Source of the DNA: JASGIT01 sp047601665
GTDB taxonomy: Bacteria; Pseudomonadota; Gammaproteobacteria; Burkholderiales; Burkholderiaceae_C
Assembly: GCA_047601665.1 (NCBI GenBank)
Contig: JASGIT010000001.1
Location: 4,278,001-4,342,000 of the forward strand
Reading direction: 5' to 3'
DNA: 64,000 nt
Shown here: one piece after another, positions 30,007 through 38,332 of the stretch
How positions within the stretch are numbered: position 1 is the first letter of the stretch
Layout of the letters: each line of letters opens with the position of its first letter
The notes under the pieces: model-generated
The model's input: the letters and a program-made list of their open reading frames with translations, nothing else
What the model was told of the DNA's origin: nothing
Database searches by the model: none
Translations under genes and position numbers: made by a program

Positions 30007-30999
30007 TCAGAATGCGTCGAGATTGCCGTGCGGCCGCGCCATGGCAACCACAACCTTGCGGGGCCCCTTGAAGGGTGAGCGCGCATGGGCGACGAGCATG
30101 TTGTCGAGCATCAGCACGTCCCCCTCCTCCCACGGGAACATCACCGTCTCCGCATCGAGCACGCTCCGCACCTCCTCGAAGATCGCATCGCTGATGGTCG
30201 AGCCGTCGGCGAAGTAGGTGTTGCGTGGGACGTTCTCGATTCCGTATAGCTCCTCCAGCACCTCGCGCTCCTCGGCGCCGCGCGCGGAGATGTGGAAGAG
30301 GTGCGCCTGGTTGAACCAGACCTTCTCGCCGGTCACCGGATGCGTCTCGACCGCCTGACACAGCTGCGTGGTGCGCAGTTCGTCACCCGGCTTCCATTCG
30401 CAGCGGATCTTCGAGCGCGCGCAGTAGGCCTCGACTTCAGCCCGCTTGGTGGTGTTGAACACCTTCTGCCAAGGCACATCCATGTCCCCGAAGTTGCGCA
30501 CATACAGAATGCCCGGTTCGAACATTTTCCGAATGCGTTCCGGCATCCGCCGGTACACCGCCCGGCTGTCAGCGATCGGCGTCTCGCCGCCCTCCTGGGC
30601 CGCCGTCACGCAATGGAACCAGATTCGCATCGCCCACTCCCGGGTGTATGCCTGTTCGTTGTGCAGGGGAATGCTCTGGTGCGCCGGGTACTCCGTGGAG
30701 GTGTAGATGCCCGCGCCGGACGAGGTCGACACCGCGGTACGAGGCGTCGAGGCAAAGTCGTAGCTCAGCAGTTCGTCCCCGAAGGAAGCGGCAAATGCGC
30801 GGAAGGCACCGACGTCCGGCACCCCGTATCCACGCAGCAGGACGCCTCCGGTCACGAGCAGGGCCTCTTCGACGTCGCGGCGCAGGTGGGCCGCGGCTTC
30901 CACCAGACCGAGGCCAGGCTGGGACGGCGTCATCAGGACCGGCAGATCCGAGCCGGCCGGCGCCTTGGTGCGCTCGAAGCGCGTCAGGGTTTCGTTCAT
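30007..30999 (-). CDS. TauD/SyrP-like Fe(II)/2-oxoglutarate dioxygenase (probable aspartyl beta-hydroxylase)
   Basis: This 330-residue protein starts at ATG 30999, preceded by AAGGAG, only two bases after the phosphopantetheinyl transferase stop. The iron-binding triad is visible as H113-x-E115 (HNEQAYT) and H305 in VAHARSPF, with the 2-oxoglutarate Arg at R314 (KGPRKV). The HxE form is known in the clavaminate synthase/SyrP branch of the TauD family. In siderophore loci such stand-alone enzymes hydroxylate carrier-bound Asp at the beta carbon, giving an iron ligand. Two Asp-activating A domains in the neighbouring NRPSs are the obvious substrates. The catalytic role is well supported by motifs and context; the exact position and stereochemistry are inference. 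It is cytoplasmic, with no signal sequence, and is cotranscribed with the NRPS genes. Confidence 0.88.
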   Translation of the reverse strand: MNETLTRFERTKAPAGSDLPVLMTPSQPGLGLVEAAAHLRRDVEEALLVTGGVLLRGYGVPDVGAFRAFAASFGDELLSYDFASTPRTAVSTSSGAGIYTSTEYPAHQSIPLHNEQAYTREWAMRIWFHCVTAAQEGGETPIADSRAVYRRMPERIRKMFEPGILYVRNFGDMDVPWQKVFNTTKRAEVEAYCARSKIRCEWKPGDELRTTQLCQAVETHPVTGEKVWFNQAHLFHISARGAEEREVLEELYGIENVPRNTYFADGSTISDAIFEEVRSVLDAETVMFPWEEGDVLMLDNMLVAHARSPFKGPRKVVVAMARPHGNLDAF

Positions 31000-31001
31000 G
31001 G

Positions 31002-31691
31002 TCACTCCTTCATGTTCCAAGCCAGTGCAGCCGCGTAGCGCTCCGGCGCGCGAAGCCGTACCGCGGTGAACCCGCGCCATTCGGGAACGGCGCAGTCGAT
31101 GACGAGACCCCGCGGCCCCGCTGCGTGAACGCCAACGCACTGCAGGTGCTCCGCCACGCCCACTCCAATCGCCTTGAGAATCGCCTCCTTGCCGACCCAG
31201 CAGCGGTACAGGGCGTCCAGGCGGTCTCCCGCCTCCCGCACCTCGCCACACTCACGCTGGGTACAAGCCAACGCCAGCAGCGCATCCACATCGAGGCCGG
31301 GCGCGCACAACTCGATGTCGATGCCCACCTCGCCCACGACGCGCGGATCCGCCACAGCGATCAGCCCGTGCGCCCCAGCATGGGAGACGTTGACGCGCGG
31401 GGCCTTGGGCGCATCGACAAACGGCTTGCCGTGCGTTCCTCGCGCCAGCGGCACATCCGCAGGCCGGCAGCCCAGGCGGGGAGCCAGCACGCGCCGCAAG
31501 GCGGCCCTCGTCTGAGCGAGTCGCGCGCGGTCTTCCGCCTTGCGCTGGCGGCCCACCTTGCGGCGCTCCGCGTCGGTGAGGTCGTTCCAGACGGCTTGCC
31601 CGCCTTCACCCCAGACACGCCCCAGGTCGACGTCGACCCGGAACACCTCGATGAACGGAGGCACACCGTCACGCAAAGGCACGAGCCGCAT
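31002..31691 (-). CDS. Sfp-type 4'-phosphopantetheinyl transferase
   Basis: This 229-residue protein has the Sfp/EntD family signatures GIDIE (123-127, Mg-binding Asp125 and Glu127) and WVGKEA (165-170, Lys168). The length is normal for the Sfp class. It converts apo to holo carrier domains of the NRPS and PKS proteins encoded downstream. The start overlaps the thioesterase 3' end by 23 bases, and its stop is two bases from the TauD start, so the three genes are probably translationally coupled. A dedicated transferase inside the cluster fits a complete, self-contained biosynthetic locus. Confidence 0.93.
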   Translation of the reverse strand: MRLVPLRDGVPPFIEVFRVDVDLGRVWGEGGQAVWNDLTDAERRKVGRQRKAEDRARLAQTRAALRRVLAPRLGCRPADVPLARGTHGKPFVDAPKAPRVNVSHAGAHGLIAVADPRVVGEVGIDIELCAPGLDVDALLALACTQRECGEVREAGDRLDALYRCWVGKEAILKAIGVGVAEHLQCVGVHAAGPRGLVIDCAVPEWRGFTAVRLRAPERYAAALAWNMKE

Positions 31692-32406
31692 TCGCGCCTC
31701 CCGCGACCGATTCGGCTAAGCGCCGCGCCAGCGCCTTGAGCACTGCCTGCTCGCTCTGCCGGATGAAGAAATGACCGCCGTCGAACCAATCGAGGGAGAA
31801 CGAGCCACCCGCTTCGACCGCCCATGCCTCGATGCGCTCCTTCTCGATCTCGTCCTCCCGCCCCGCAAACACGTGCAATGGCATAGAAAGCGGATCGGCA
31901 CCGGGATAGCTGAAGCTCTCGCAAACCCGGTAATCCGCGCCCAACACGCTCAGCGTGATGCTCATCAGCTCGGCGCTTGCGAACACCTCCTCGGGCGTGC
32001 CGCCTTGCTTGCGCAGGTCAGCCATCAAGGCCTCGTCGTCGTTCCGGCTGGCGAACCGCTCGGGATCGCGATGGGAAGGCGCAGGGCTGCCGGATGCCAG
32101 CAGCGCCGTCGGCAGGGCGCAGCCCTGTGCGCGGAGGTGCCGAGCCATTCCCCACGCGAGCAGCGAACCCATGCTGTGCCCAAAAATTGCGTAGCTTCCC
32201 CGCAGGGCTCGCGCCTGCTCCTTGCACAGCCGCTCCACCAAGGCCCCGAAGTCATTCTCGAAGGGCTCGCCCATGCGGGTTCCGCGCCCCGGGAGCTCCA
32301 CCGGAACCACCTGGATCCAGCCTGGCAGCAGGCGCCGCCAGCGCAAGTACATGGTGGCACTCGCTCCCGCGCACGGCAGGCACAGCAAGGTGATGGCGCC
32401 CTGCAT
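31669..32406 (-). CDS. Type II thioesterase (alpha/beta hydrolase)
   Basis: The protein has about 245 residues with the GHSMGS nucleophile motif (Ser78), a later Asp in GREDE and His in DGGHFF, the standard catalytic triad of external type II thioesterases (GrsT/RifR group). These enzymes remove stalled or wrongly loaded acyl groups from carrier domains and are not themselves the releasing enzyme. The start is ambiguous: ATG at 32406 is used here, but a TTG at 32415 overlapping the MbtH stop (TTGA) would add three residues. It overlaps the phosphopantetheinyl transferase gene, consistent with one operon. Confidence 0.9.
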   Translation of the reverse strand: MQGAITLLCLPCAGASATMYLRWRRLLPGWIQVVPVELPGRGTRMGEPFENDFGALVERLCKEQARALRGSYAIFGHSMGSLLAWGMARHLRAQGCALPTALLASGSPAPSHRDPERFASRNDDEALMADLRKQGGTPEEVFASAELMSITLSVLGADYRVCESFSYPGADPLSMPLHVFAGREDEIEKERIEAWAVEAGGSFSLDWFDGGHFFIRQSEQAVLKALARRLAESVAGGANAARAFA

Positions 32407-32411
32407 CCCGG

Positions 32412-32696
32412 TCAACCAGCGCTCGACGCTACAGGCTGCTTGCCCGCCATTTCAGCCGGCGCGGCCTGCTTCGCCTGCTCCTGCTCCGCCATCCATTCCC
32501 GCAGGGACTTCGGCCGCATATCCGTCCAGTTCTTGTCGACCCACTCGAGCACGGTCTTCTTGTCGCCCTTGATGCCTTCGACGACAGTCCAGCCACCCGG
32601 CACCTTCCTCCAGTGCGGCCAGATGGAGTACTGCTCCTCATGGTTGATGAGGACGATGAATGTTTCGTCTTCGCGGTCAAAGCAGCTGGTGGACAT
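32412..32696 (-). CDS. MbtH-like protein
   Basis: This 94-residue protein has the MbtH family pattern: N-x-E-E-x-x-S-I-W-P in the first third, GW at about 38, and WTDMRPKSL near 59-67. MbtH proteins bind adenylation domains and are needed for folding or activity of many of them, including Ser and Thr activators like those here. The start is ATG 32696, with GAGGAA upstream. The Ala/Pro-rich C-terminal tail (about 25 residues) exceeds the usual ~70-residue length. It is the first gene of the tightly packed biosynthetic block, so the promoter should lie within 32697-33180. Confidence 0.95.
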   Translation of the reverse strand: MSTSCFDREDETFIVLINHEEQYSIWPHWRKVPGGWTVVEGIKGDKKTVLEWVDKNWTDMRPKSLREWMAEQEQAKQAAPAEMAGKQPVASSAG

Positions 32697-33180
32697 GCGT
32701 GTTCCTCGACGGTTGGTTGATGGGTAAAGGCGATAGGACCGCCCCAACTGGAGCGAACGATGGCCTTCAGGTGACATGACGTTTCGCCGATGCATTTGTT
32801 TGGCTCGCCTGTTAGGGCCGCGCACCGGCGAAGCCACCCGCTCGGCACCAGGGCGCGTCCATCTCGAGGCAGCTGAGTGAAAAGGGTGCCGGCGCCTGAG
32901 GCGCGGCCGGTCCGCACAAGCGCCGGGGCTCAGATCCGGCGGCGGGCGCGGCTCAGTCCGCGGCGCCTGCGGGCCAGGGAGCAGCGCTACGGCGCATGCA
33001 GGAACGTTGCGTGCCCACGCACGCAGCAGCGCGGCGGCGGATTGCACCAAGGAAATTCGTAAGAAGGCGCGACAAAGCCGCAGGCAAGAGCCTGGACTGG
33101 TTGCGCAATGCCCTGCCTCCGGGGCATCGTAGGATGGATGGCTCCGCGCGGCGCACTACCGCATCGCGGGCGCAGCTGGA
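32697..33180. other. Leader region upstream of mbtH (no gene seen)
   Basis: About 480 bases lie between the FecR-like gene and the MbtH gene, both on the minus strand. I find no convincing coding region. It probably holds the promoter of the biosynthetic operon. I looked for a PvdS-type box (TAAAT-N16-CGT) and a Fur box and did not find a clean match. Confidence 0.4.
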
Positions 33181-33462
33181 TTACCGCGGATCGGTGTCGT
33201 CAAGACCGGGAGTGGGAACGTCGTTGACGGGAGGCACGAAGCCCGTCAACAGCCACAGCTTGCAGGCCCGCGCATAGGCGGACCGATGGCTTGCGTCTGC
33301 TTCCAGCCAGAGGCGCAAGTCCCGGCGCGCATCGTCGTCAAAATCCCGGTGCTCATGCTCCCGCCGCACCCAGGCCCACGCCGTGTCCCAGGCGGCATCG
33401 CCATCAGCGTCTCGACGCGCCACGTCGGGGTGAGTTCCCGTGCGATCCTCTTTATCAGTCAT
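33181..33462 (-). CDS. Truncated FecR-like protein (N-terminal DUF4880 domain only)
   Basis: The start is taken as ATG 33462, giving 93 residues. Residues about 25-75 (AWDTAWAWVRREHEHRDF... ending SAYARACKLWLLTGF) match the pattern of the cytoplasmic DUF4880 domain found at the N-terminus of FecR-type anti-sigma regulators: a W-rich helix, then RLWLEADASHRSAYA. There is no transmembrane segment and no periplasmic FecR domain, whereas normal FecR is about 300-330 residues. It lies downstream of the ECF sigma gene in the same orientation. A free DUF4880 domain could act as a soluble anti- or pro-sigma factor without outer-membrane signalling. An upstream in-frame ATG (33693) would add 77 unlikely residues. 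Confidence 0.7.
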   Translation of the reverse strand: MTDKEDRTGTHPDVARRDADGDAAWDTAWAWVRREHEHRDFDDDARRDLRLWLEADASHRSAYARACKLWLLTGFVPPVNDVPTPGLDDTDPR

Positions 33463-34038
33463 CCTGGTTCGTTCAGCCGTGTCCGCGCCTACGCATGCGC
33501 AAGCCTCCGCGCATCGCTGCATGCCGCCATCGTGGACTTTCTGAGTACGCGGCACCCTGGGATCATACTGAACGAACCCCGAACTGAAGTTCGCATAAAC
33601 ACGCACGCACGGGCAGTGTTTGGGTTCGTCGCGCGGGTGGTGTCGAGTGATCAGCCACACCATGGCCACCGTCGCGCATCGCTTCATAGACACGGGCCAA
33701 TGTCATCCAATGCTCGATTCTCGTAGCGGCGAACAATTCGCCGGCGCGTACATCGCCCAGCGCAGAGACAACAGATCGGCGCTGCCTGGAATGGCGGCGT
33801 TGACCACCGAAGCCTGGAAGGCCATCGCGACCCACAATTGGGTCGCTTTCTGGACGACCCGCGGAAACCCACCTTCCCTTACTGCCAGACCCGCAAGCCG
33901 ACAGGCTCTCTATCGGCAGGACAGGATGATGCCAAGCCATGGATCGGCTGTAGTAGAGACATCGGCCGACTCGACCTTGCCGCGCATCTGGTGGTTCCTC
34001 CTAGAACGCCGACCCGGGGGTCGTAGTCACTGCGACGC
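33463..34038. other. Intergenic region between sigma factor and FecR-like gene
   Basis: These 576 bases separate two genes that usually abut in FecI-FecR pairs. An open frame continues upstream of the FecR-like start to 33693, but its composition does not look like a conserved domain. No RNA gene, repeat or clear terminator was recognised. It may be a remnant of rearrangement or hold a promoter for the FecR-like gene. Confidence 0.35.
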
Positions 34039-34557
34039 TCACTCCAGCAGATGCCGGCACGCTCGTAAAGCCACGTCGGCCTCCTTGAGCATCTGGTTGA
34101 CCACCGACGCTGAGCAGCCCAAGCGCTTTCCGATATCCCGCTGCGTCATCTCCCCAAGCCGGTACAACTCGAAGGCATGGCGCGTGCGCGGTGGCAAGGT
34201 GCTGAGCACACGATCGATCTGTTCCAGGGCCTGACGAAGTCCCAGCATTCGATCCGGTCCGGCATCCGTGGAGACCCCGATGGTTTCCGCGTCCGCGACG
34301 AAGATTCGGTAGGTGGCCTCGGTTCCGTGGCGCCTCTGGTAGTCCATCGCGAGATTGCGCACGGTCTGCGCACAATACCCCTCGGGTCTGGCGATGCCAG
34401 GCATCTCGGTAAGTTGGCTCAGCTTGACATAGGCATCCTGCAGCACTTCGTCGGCCAGGTCACCCCGGTTGACGATGCTCCTGGCAATCGCGCGGAGCCT
34501 GCCCCGCATCTGCATGAAGACGGCGATGAGATCGGCATTGGACGTATCACCTTGCAT
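34039..34557 (-). CDS. ECF RNA polymerase sigma factor, FecI-like
   Basis: This 172-residue protein shows sigma region 2 (about 10-75, RSIVNRGDLADEVLQDAYVKL) and region 4 (about 113-168, LPPRTRHAFELYRLGEMTQRDIG then the helix-turn-helix GCSASVVNQMLKEAD). Size and motifs match FecI/PvdS-like iron-starvation sigma factors. It lies at the head of the siderophore locus on the same strand as all biosynthetic genes and is the obvious candidate activator. In related loci the sigma gene itself is Fur-controlled; I could not find a clean Fur box upstream. The usual full-length FecR partner is replaced here by a DUF4880-only protein. Confidence 0.92.
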   Translation of the reverse strand: MQGDTSNADLIAVFMQMRGRLRAIARSIVNRGDLADEVLQDAYVKLSQLTEMPGIARPEGYCAQTVRNLAMDYQRRHGTEATYRIFVADAETIGVSTDAGPDRMLGLRQALEQIDRVLSTLPPRTRHAFELYRLGEMTQRDIGKRLGCSASVVNQMLKEADVALRACRHLLE

Positions 34558-34977
34558 AGCGAACGCCCAGCCTTTTATGAGCAGGTGCGATCGCCATGGA
34601 CAGCGGCTTCAGCCCCACGAAATTACCCAGGTACGACAAGCTGAAGCGGTGCGCCCGGCACGCCACACCTACCCAAATGAGTAGTTTTTCACTGCAATGG
34701 TCCGGTGGCATAGTTTGCATCCTCCAGTCGCGATAGATCATGCGCTCGATATGTGAATAGAAATCACTCCACTTATCGACATGCTAGCGCACTTGGATGT
34801 CCGTTGCCATCTCGACCCACGTTCCCGAATGCAACTGCCGCTTCGGAAATACACGCCAAGGCCACTTCAGTTGCGTGAAAGGCAACCATGCGCAGCACAC
34901 CCCGGGGAGCGCAGTGCGGGTTGCGACCTCTCGGGGCCGCCCCTGCTACAACCACTCTGGCGGCGACGCGCGCATCG
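34558..34977. other. Upstream region of the ECF sigma gene
   Basis: These 420 bases have no supported gene. A short dyad, GTGA-N7-TCAC (about 34753-34767, within ATGTGAATAGAAATCACT), lies about 195 bases before the sigma start. It could be a regulator site, but it is too short to assign. AT content is higher than in the flanking genes, consistent with a promoter. Confidence 0.3.
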
Positions 34978-35901
34978 CTAGACAAGCCCGTCCATGAGTT
35001 CGTCCAGGCCCGGCCGCAGACGTGTCGGCGGGCGTAGCTCGCGCACACCGAGCAACTCCCCTATCTCGCGCTTGTCTGCCCCACGACGCAGGAGCCGATC
35101 TATCACGGTATAGCGCACTTTCAGCGCCGAAAGCCCTGGAATGCCGATCCGGCGGAAGATCTTGCGGTACGCGTAGTGGATCTCCTGGCATAAGGAGCGC
35201 GACCCGGACACGGAGGGGATGCTCTCGATCAGGAAGGCGCGTCCCTCCTGAGCGAGGAACAGCGGTGCTCCGGGGGCAAGTCCGCGGTACGCCGGATCCG
35301 CGGGCACGGACGCCGGCCTGCCGCGTTCGACTTGGCCACAGCGTGTTGCCAGGTAGTCGTCGATTGCATCACGCGCGGCCGCGCTGGAGAAATACAACGG
35401 CCGTGGCAAGCCATTCTCAGCGACACTGGCGCGCACCTGCGACCGGATCCTGACCGAGCCATCAGCATTGAGATAGTCCGCGACTTCCATGCGCGCCACC
35501 TCCAGTGGCCTCATGCCTGTGGCCAGCAGAATCCACACCATGGCCATGTCGCGCTCCGGCGTCGGCGTGCGCCGCCGCACGCGGCGTAAGGCATTCTGGA
35601 TATCGTCGTCCGACAGCACCACGGGTCCGGCCACGCCAGGGCTGTCCTCGACCGGCACATAGCGTGCAAGCGCCGCTTCGATGGCTTCACGGTGCTCACG
35701 GAGCTTTCGCACGAACATGGCCCCGCTTTCGTTGAGGCCTTCGATCCCAACCTCGTGGAGCAGTCGAAGCACGAGCGCCTTCACGCGGCGCTCGACCGCG
35801 GTGCGCGTGAGACCTTGCTCCCGTCCCGCAGCCTCGTAGGTCAATCCGCCAAGGACCGCGAGCAACAACGTCGTGGAAAGTGCCAACCGTTCCGAATCCA
35901 T
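34978..35901 (-). CDS. Tyrosine-recombinase-like protein with N-terminal HTH, degenerate active site
   Basis: This 307-residue protein has an N-terminal helix-turn-helix-like segment (about 18-50, GLTYEAAGREQGLTRTAVERR). The C-terminal part resembles a phage integrase catalytic domain: the box I Arg is present in LATGMRPLEVARMEV (about 128-142), and box II is recognisable as LKVRYTVIDRLLRRGADKREIGELLG. The usual HxxR is reduced to KVR, and no Tyr follows in the short tail, so strand cleavage is doubtful. It could be a domesticated recombinase fold used for DNA binding or a decayed integrase. It sits between the sigma gene and the divergently oriented formyltransferase, so it may mark an old insertion into the siderophore locus or be a local regulator. 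Confidence 0.65.
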   Translation of the reverse strand: MDSERLALSTTLLLAVLGGLTYEAAGREQGLTRTAVERRVKALVLRLLHEVGIEGLNESGAMFVRKLREHREAIEAALARYVPVEDSPGVAGPVVLSDDDIQNALRRVRRRTPTPERDMAMVWILLATGMRPLEVARMEVADYLNADGSVRIRSQVRASVAENGLPRPLYFSSAAARDAIDDYLATRCGQVERGRPASVPADPAYRGLAPGAPLFLAQEGRAFLIESIPSVSGSRSLCQEIHYAYRKIFRRIGIPGLSALKVRYTVIDRLLRRGADKREIGELLGVRELRPPTRLRPGLDELMDGLV

Positions 35902-36437
35902 ATCGAGCCACCCGTCCAGCAGTCATCTGTGCTTGATGCTCCGGAATCGGACTCTTGCGCGCCAGCCCGAAATCCCCCCGAAATGACAGCGATTTCGCGG
36001 CCAGAGTGCTCGCCCTCGCGTACCAATTGTGTCAGTCCCAAAACCGCTGGATGGACAATTTTCAAAATGAAATGATTTTTATTTATTACACGTCATTTGT
36101 GGGTAACAAATAGCGGCTTTGAATACCGGTCCGTCCACGCTGCCGCACGCCGTCCACAGACGATGGCTCCCGTCGCGTCGACTTCACGGCCCGGCAGAGA
36201 CCACGCCCCCCCTGGAACCGAGCGCGCGCCGCACCGAAATACCAGGGCATGAACTCTCCTCTTTTGCACCGCATTCGGCGACCGCTGCCCGAAGCACCAA
36301 ACATTCGCACAGCTCATCCGTCATGTCTTGGACGCGGCGCCGTGCGCGCTCGCGCGTCCATTCGGGCGCAGGCCGGATCGGTGCATCTGCGCTGGCTGGC
36401 CTGCGCTGCTTCGTACCCTGATGACGGATCGCCGACC
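35902..36437. other. Divergent intergenic region before the formyltransferase
   Basis: These 536 bases lie between the recombinase-like gene (minus) and the formyltransferase (plus). An AT-rich block at 36057-36092 (TTTTCAAAATGAAATGATTT and following T-rich bases) stands out from the GC-rich surroundings. It would suit a promoter or Fur-type site, though it matches the Fur consensus only loosely. The formyltransferase frame extends upstream to 36249, but those residues are unlike the family. Confidence 0.35.
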
Positions 36438-37289
36438 ATGCCCATCCCAGCCAAGCTCGTCTACATCATGTCCCTGCGTAACGCAGCTGCGGACCGAGCA
36501 GGCCAGTTCATCCCATACGGTAGCGGCCAGCGCTACATGATGTCGCCGCTGGAGTTCCTTGTCGGCGCGCTGAACAACACGCCCCTGGGCGAGTCCTATT
36601 CGCTCGAGGCGGTGATCATCGACGACGATCCAGATTCCCCCGCCGACTGCCGCAAGGTGGAGGGCTATGGCTTTGTCCCGCATGCCCAAGGCGGGTGGAT
36701 CTATCCGGCAAACCTCGTTGTGCAAGGCCGGCCGGTCGATCGACTGCTGTGCAGTGTGCCGTCCACTTATCGGCGCCTCGCCCTCAATGATCCCGCGCGG
36801 GTTGCCGGCAAGCGCGATTTCGAGCAACGCTTGCGGGCCAGGCTCGATGATGCCGAGGCCGATCTGGTCGTTCTTGACGGCCTGCTGGTGATCCTCAGCG
36901 ACTTGGTACAGCCCCACAGCGCCTACTTCCGGCGCATCGTCAACATTCACCCGGGAATCACCCGTCTGGATTCTCCCTACGAGCGCCGCGGCGCCTACGC
37001 CACGCTCGACGCACTGCATGGCGCCCGGGGCGAGCGGGTCGTGAACTGGCAGACCATGGAGAAGGTACAACAAGCACCAGTGCTCAAGACTGGCGCGTCC
37101 TTCCACTACGTAGACCATGGTATCGATTCCGGGGAGGTGATCCTGGACGTGCTGGGCACCGACATCGCTCCCGAGGACACCATCCTCGAGCTGCGCTGGA
37201 ACAACTTTCACAACAGCCTGTTCCCCGCGCTGCAGCAGGGACTGCAGCGCATGGCCGAACTGCGAACTCTTGAAGCTGCCGTGTCGTGA
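36438..37289 (+). CDS. Formyltransferase, probable N5-hydroxyornithine transformylase
   Basis: This 283-residue protein has a single formyl_trans_N fold like methionyl-tRNA and glycinamide-ribonucleotide formyltransferases. The catalytic Asn-His-Asp set is intact: N169 and H171 in NIHPG, D230 in HGIDSG. It lacks the C-terminal tRNA-binding domain, so a tRNA role is unlikely. In hydroxamate siderophore loci (CchA/PvdF-like, delftibactin) such enzymes transfer a formyl group from 10-formyl-tetrahydrofolate to N5-hydroxyornithine. The start at ATG 36438 was chosen because similarity begins at KLVYIMS; an upstream in-frame ATG at 36249 adds a low-complexity leader. The stop overlaps the next gene (GTGA). 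The ornithine monooxygenase and Orn-activating modules would be outside the window. Confidence 0.82.
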   Translation: MPIPAKLVYIMSLRNAAADRAGQFIPYGSGQRYMMSPLEFLVGALNNTPLGESYSLEAVIIDDDPDSPADCRKVEGYGFVPHAQGGWIYPANLVVQGRPVDRLLCSVPSTYRRLALNDPARVAGKRDFEQRLRARLDDAEADLVVLDGLLVILSDLVQPHSAYFRRIVNIHPGITRLDSPYERRGAYATLDALHGARGERVVNWQTMEKVQQAPVLKTGASFHYVDHGIDSGEVILDVLGTDIAPEDTILELRWNNFHNSLFPALQQGLQRMAELRTLEAAVS

Positions 37290-38332
37290 TCACGTTTTAC
37301 AACGAGGAGCATGTCCAGCACGAAGGCCGGTTCGAGATGTTCCGCGGCATGCTCGTGCCGTGCTACGAGGTCTCGGCGCGTGCGTTGCGGGTGGTCGATG
37401 AGCTGCGCAGCCGCAAGCTCGGCCCTATCGAATCCGCACCGATCCTTCCGGTGCCCATATCTAACCTGGTGCATTCGGAGCGGTATCTCGCCTTTCTGAA
37501 GTCCGCCTGGAGCGAGTGGGTCTCGCTTGACCCGGAGAACGGGCAGCGCGACATCCTTGGCTCCGTCTGGCCATCCCGTACGCTGCGCAGCGACATCGAG
37601 CCATCCAATTTCGCCGCACGCGTCGGCCTCTACTCCTTTGACGCGGGCACGCCGATGACAGCCGGCACCTGGCGCGCTACGCAGCACGGCGCGGCCTGCA
37701 CGCTGGCCGCCACCGCCCAGGTGCTGACCGGGCAGCGCGCGGCCTTCGCGCTCACGCGACCGCCGGGGCACCATGCGGGCTGGGACTTCTTCGGCGGTTA
37801 CTGCTTCATCAACAACGCCGCCATCGCGGCGCAGTCCTTGCGCGACGGCGGTGCGCGGCGTGTGGCCATCCTCGACATCGACTACCACCACGGCAACGGC
37901 ACCCAGACCATCTTCTACGGGCGGCCCGACGTGTTCTATATCAGCATCCACGGCGACCCACGCACAGAGTACCCCTTCTTCCTCGGACATGCCGACGAAA
38001 CGGGCGAGGGTGAGGGCCTGGGCCACAACCTCAACCTGCCCTTGCCCCGCGGCGCCGGATTCGCGCAGTGGCGCGAGGCGCTCGCCAGGGCGCTGGCATC
38101 GATCGCCAGCTCGCGCAGTGATGCGCTCGTCGTCTCGCTGGGCGCCGACACCTCCGAGGAAGACCCCATCTCGGGCTTCAAGCTCGCGCGCGGCGACTTC
38201 CTCGCCATCGGCAAGGCGCTCGCCCGCACGGGGCTGCCCACGGTCTTCGTGCTCGAGGGCGGCTACGCACTGGATGCGGTAGGACCGGCCGTGGCGAATG
38301 TGCTCGAAGCCTTCGAGCAGGATGCCTTGTAG
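37286..38332 (+). CDS. Histone deacetylase-like / acetylpolyamine amidohydrolase
   Basis: This 348-residue protein has a GTG start overlapping the formyltransferase stop, so the two are coupled. Class II HDAC-type features are intact: tandem His in RPPGHHAGWDFFGG (H162, H163), zinc ligands D199 and H201 in DIDYHHGNGT, a third Asp in SLGADTSEEDP, and the catalytic Tyr in LEGGYALD. Length and motifs fit bacterial acetylpolyamine amidohydrolases. Coupling to a formyltransferase suggests a role in acyl exchange on a polyamine or ornithine side chain, for example removing an acetyl group from the siderophore's hydroxyornithine. That role is inference; general polyamine deacetylation is the alternative. 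Confidence 0.85.
   Translation: MITFYNEEHVQHEGRFEMFRGMLVPCYEVSARALRVVDELRSRKLGPIESAPILPVPISNLVHSERYLAFLKSAWSEWVSLDPENGQRDILGSVWPSRTLRSDIEPSNFAARVGLYSFDAGTPMTAGTWRATQHGAACTLAATAQVLTGQRAAFALTRPPGHHAGWDFFGGYCFINNAAIAAQSLRDGGARRVAILDIDYHHGNGTQTIFYGRPDVFYISIHGDPRTEYPFFLGHADETGEGEGLGHNLNLPLPRGAGFAQWREALARALASIASSRSDALVVSLGADTSEEDPISGFKLARGDFLAIGKALARTGLPTVFVLEGGYALDAVGPAVANVLEAFEQDAL

Noticed and set aside
34753..34767. GTGA-N7-TCAC dyad upstream of the sigma gene as a Fur box
   Set aside because: Too short, and it does not match the 19-base Fur consensus; noted only as a possible regulator site.
36060..36080. AT-rich block before the formyltransferase as a Fur box
   Set aside because: Only loose similarity to GATAAT hexamers and no convincing symmetry.
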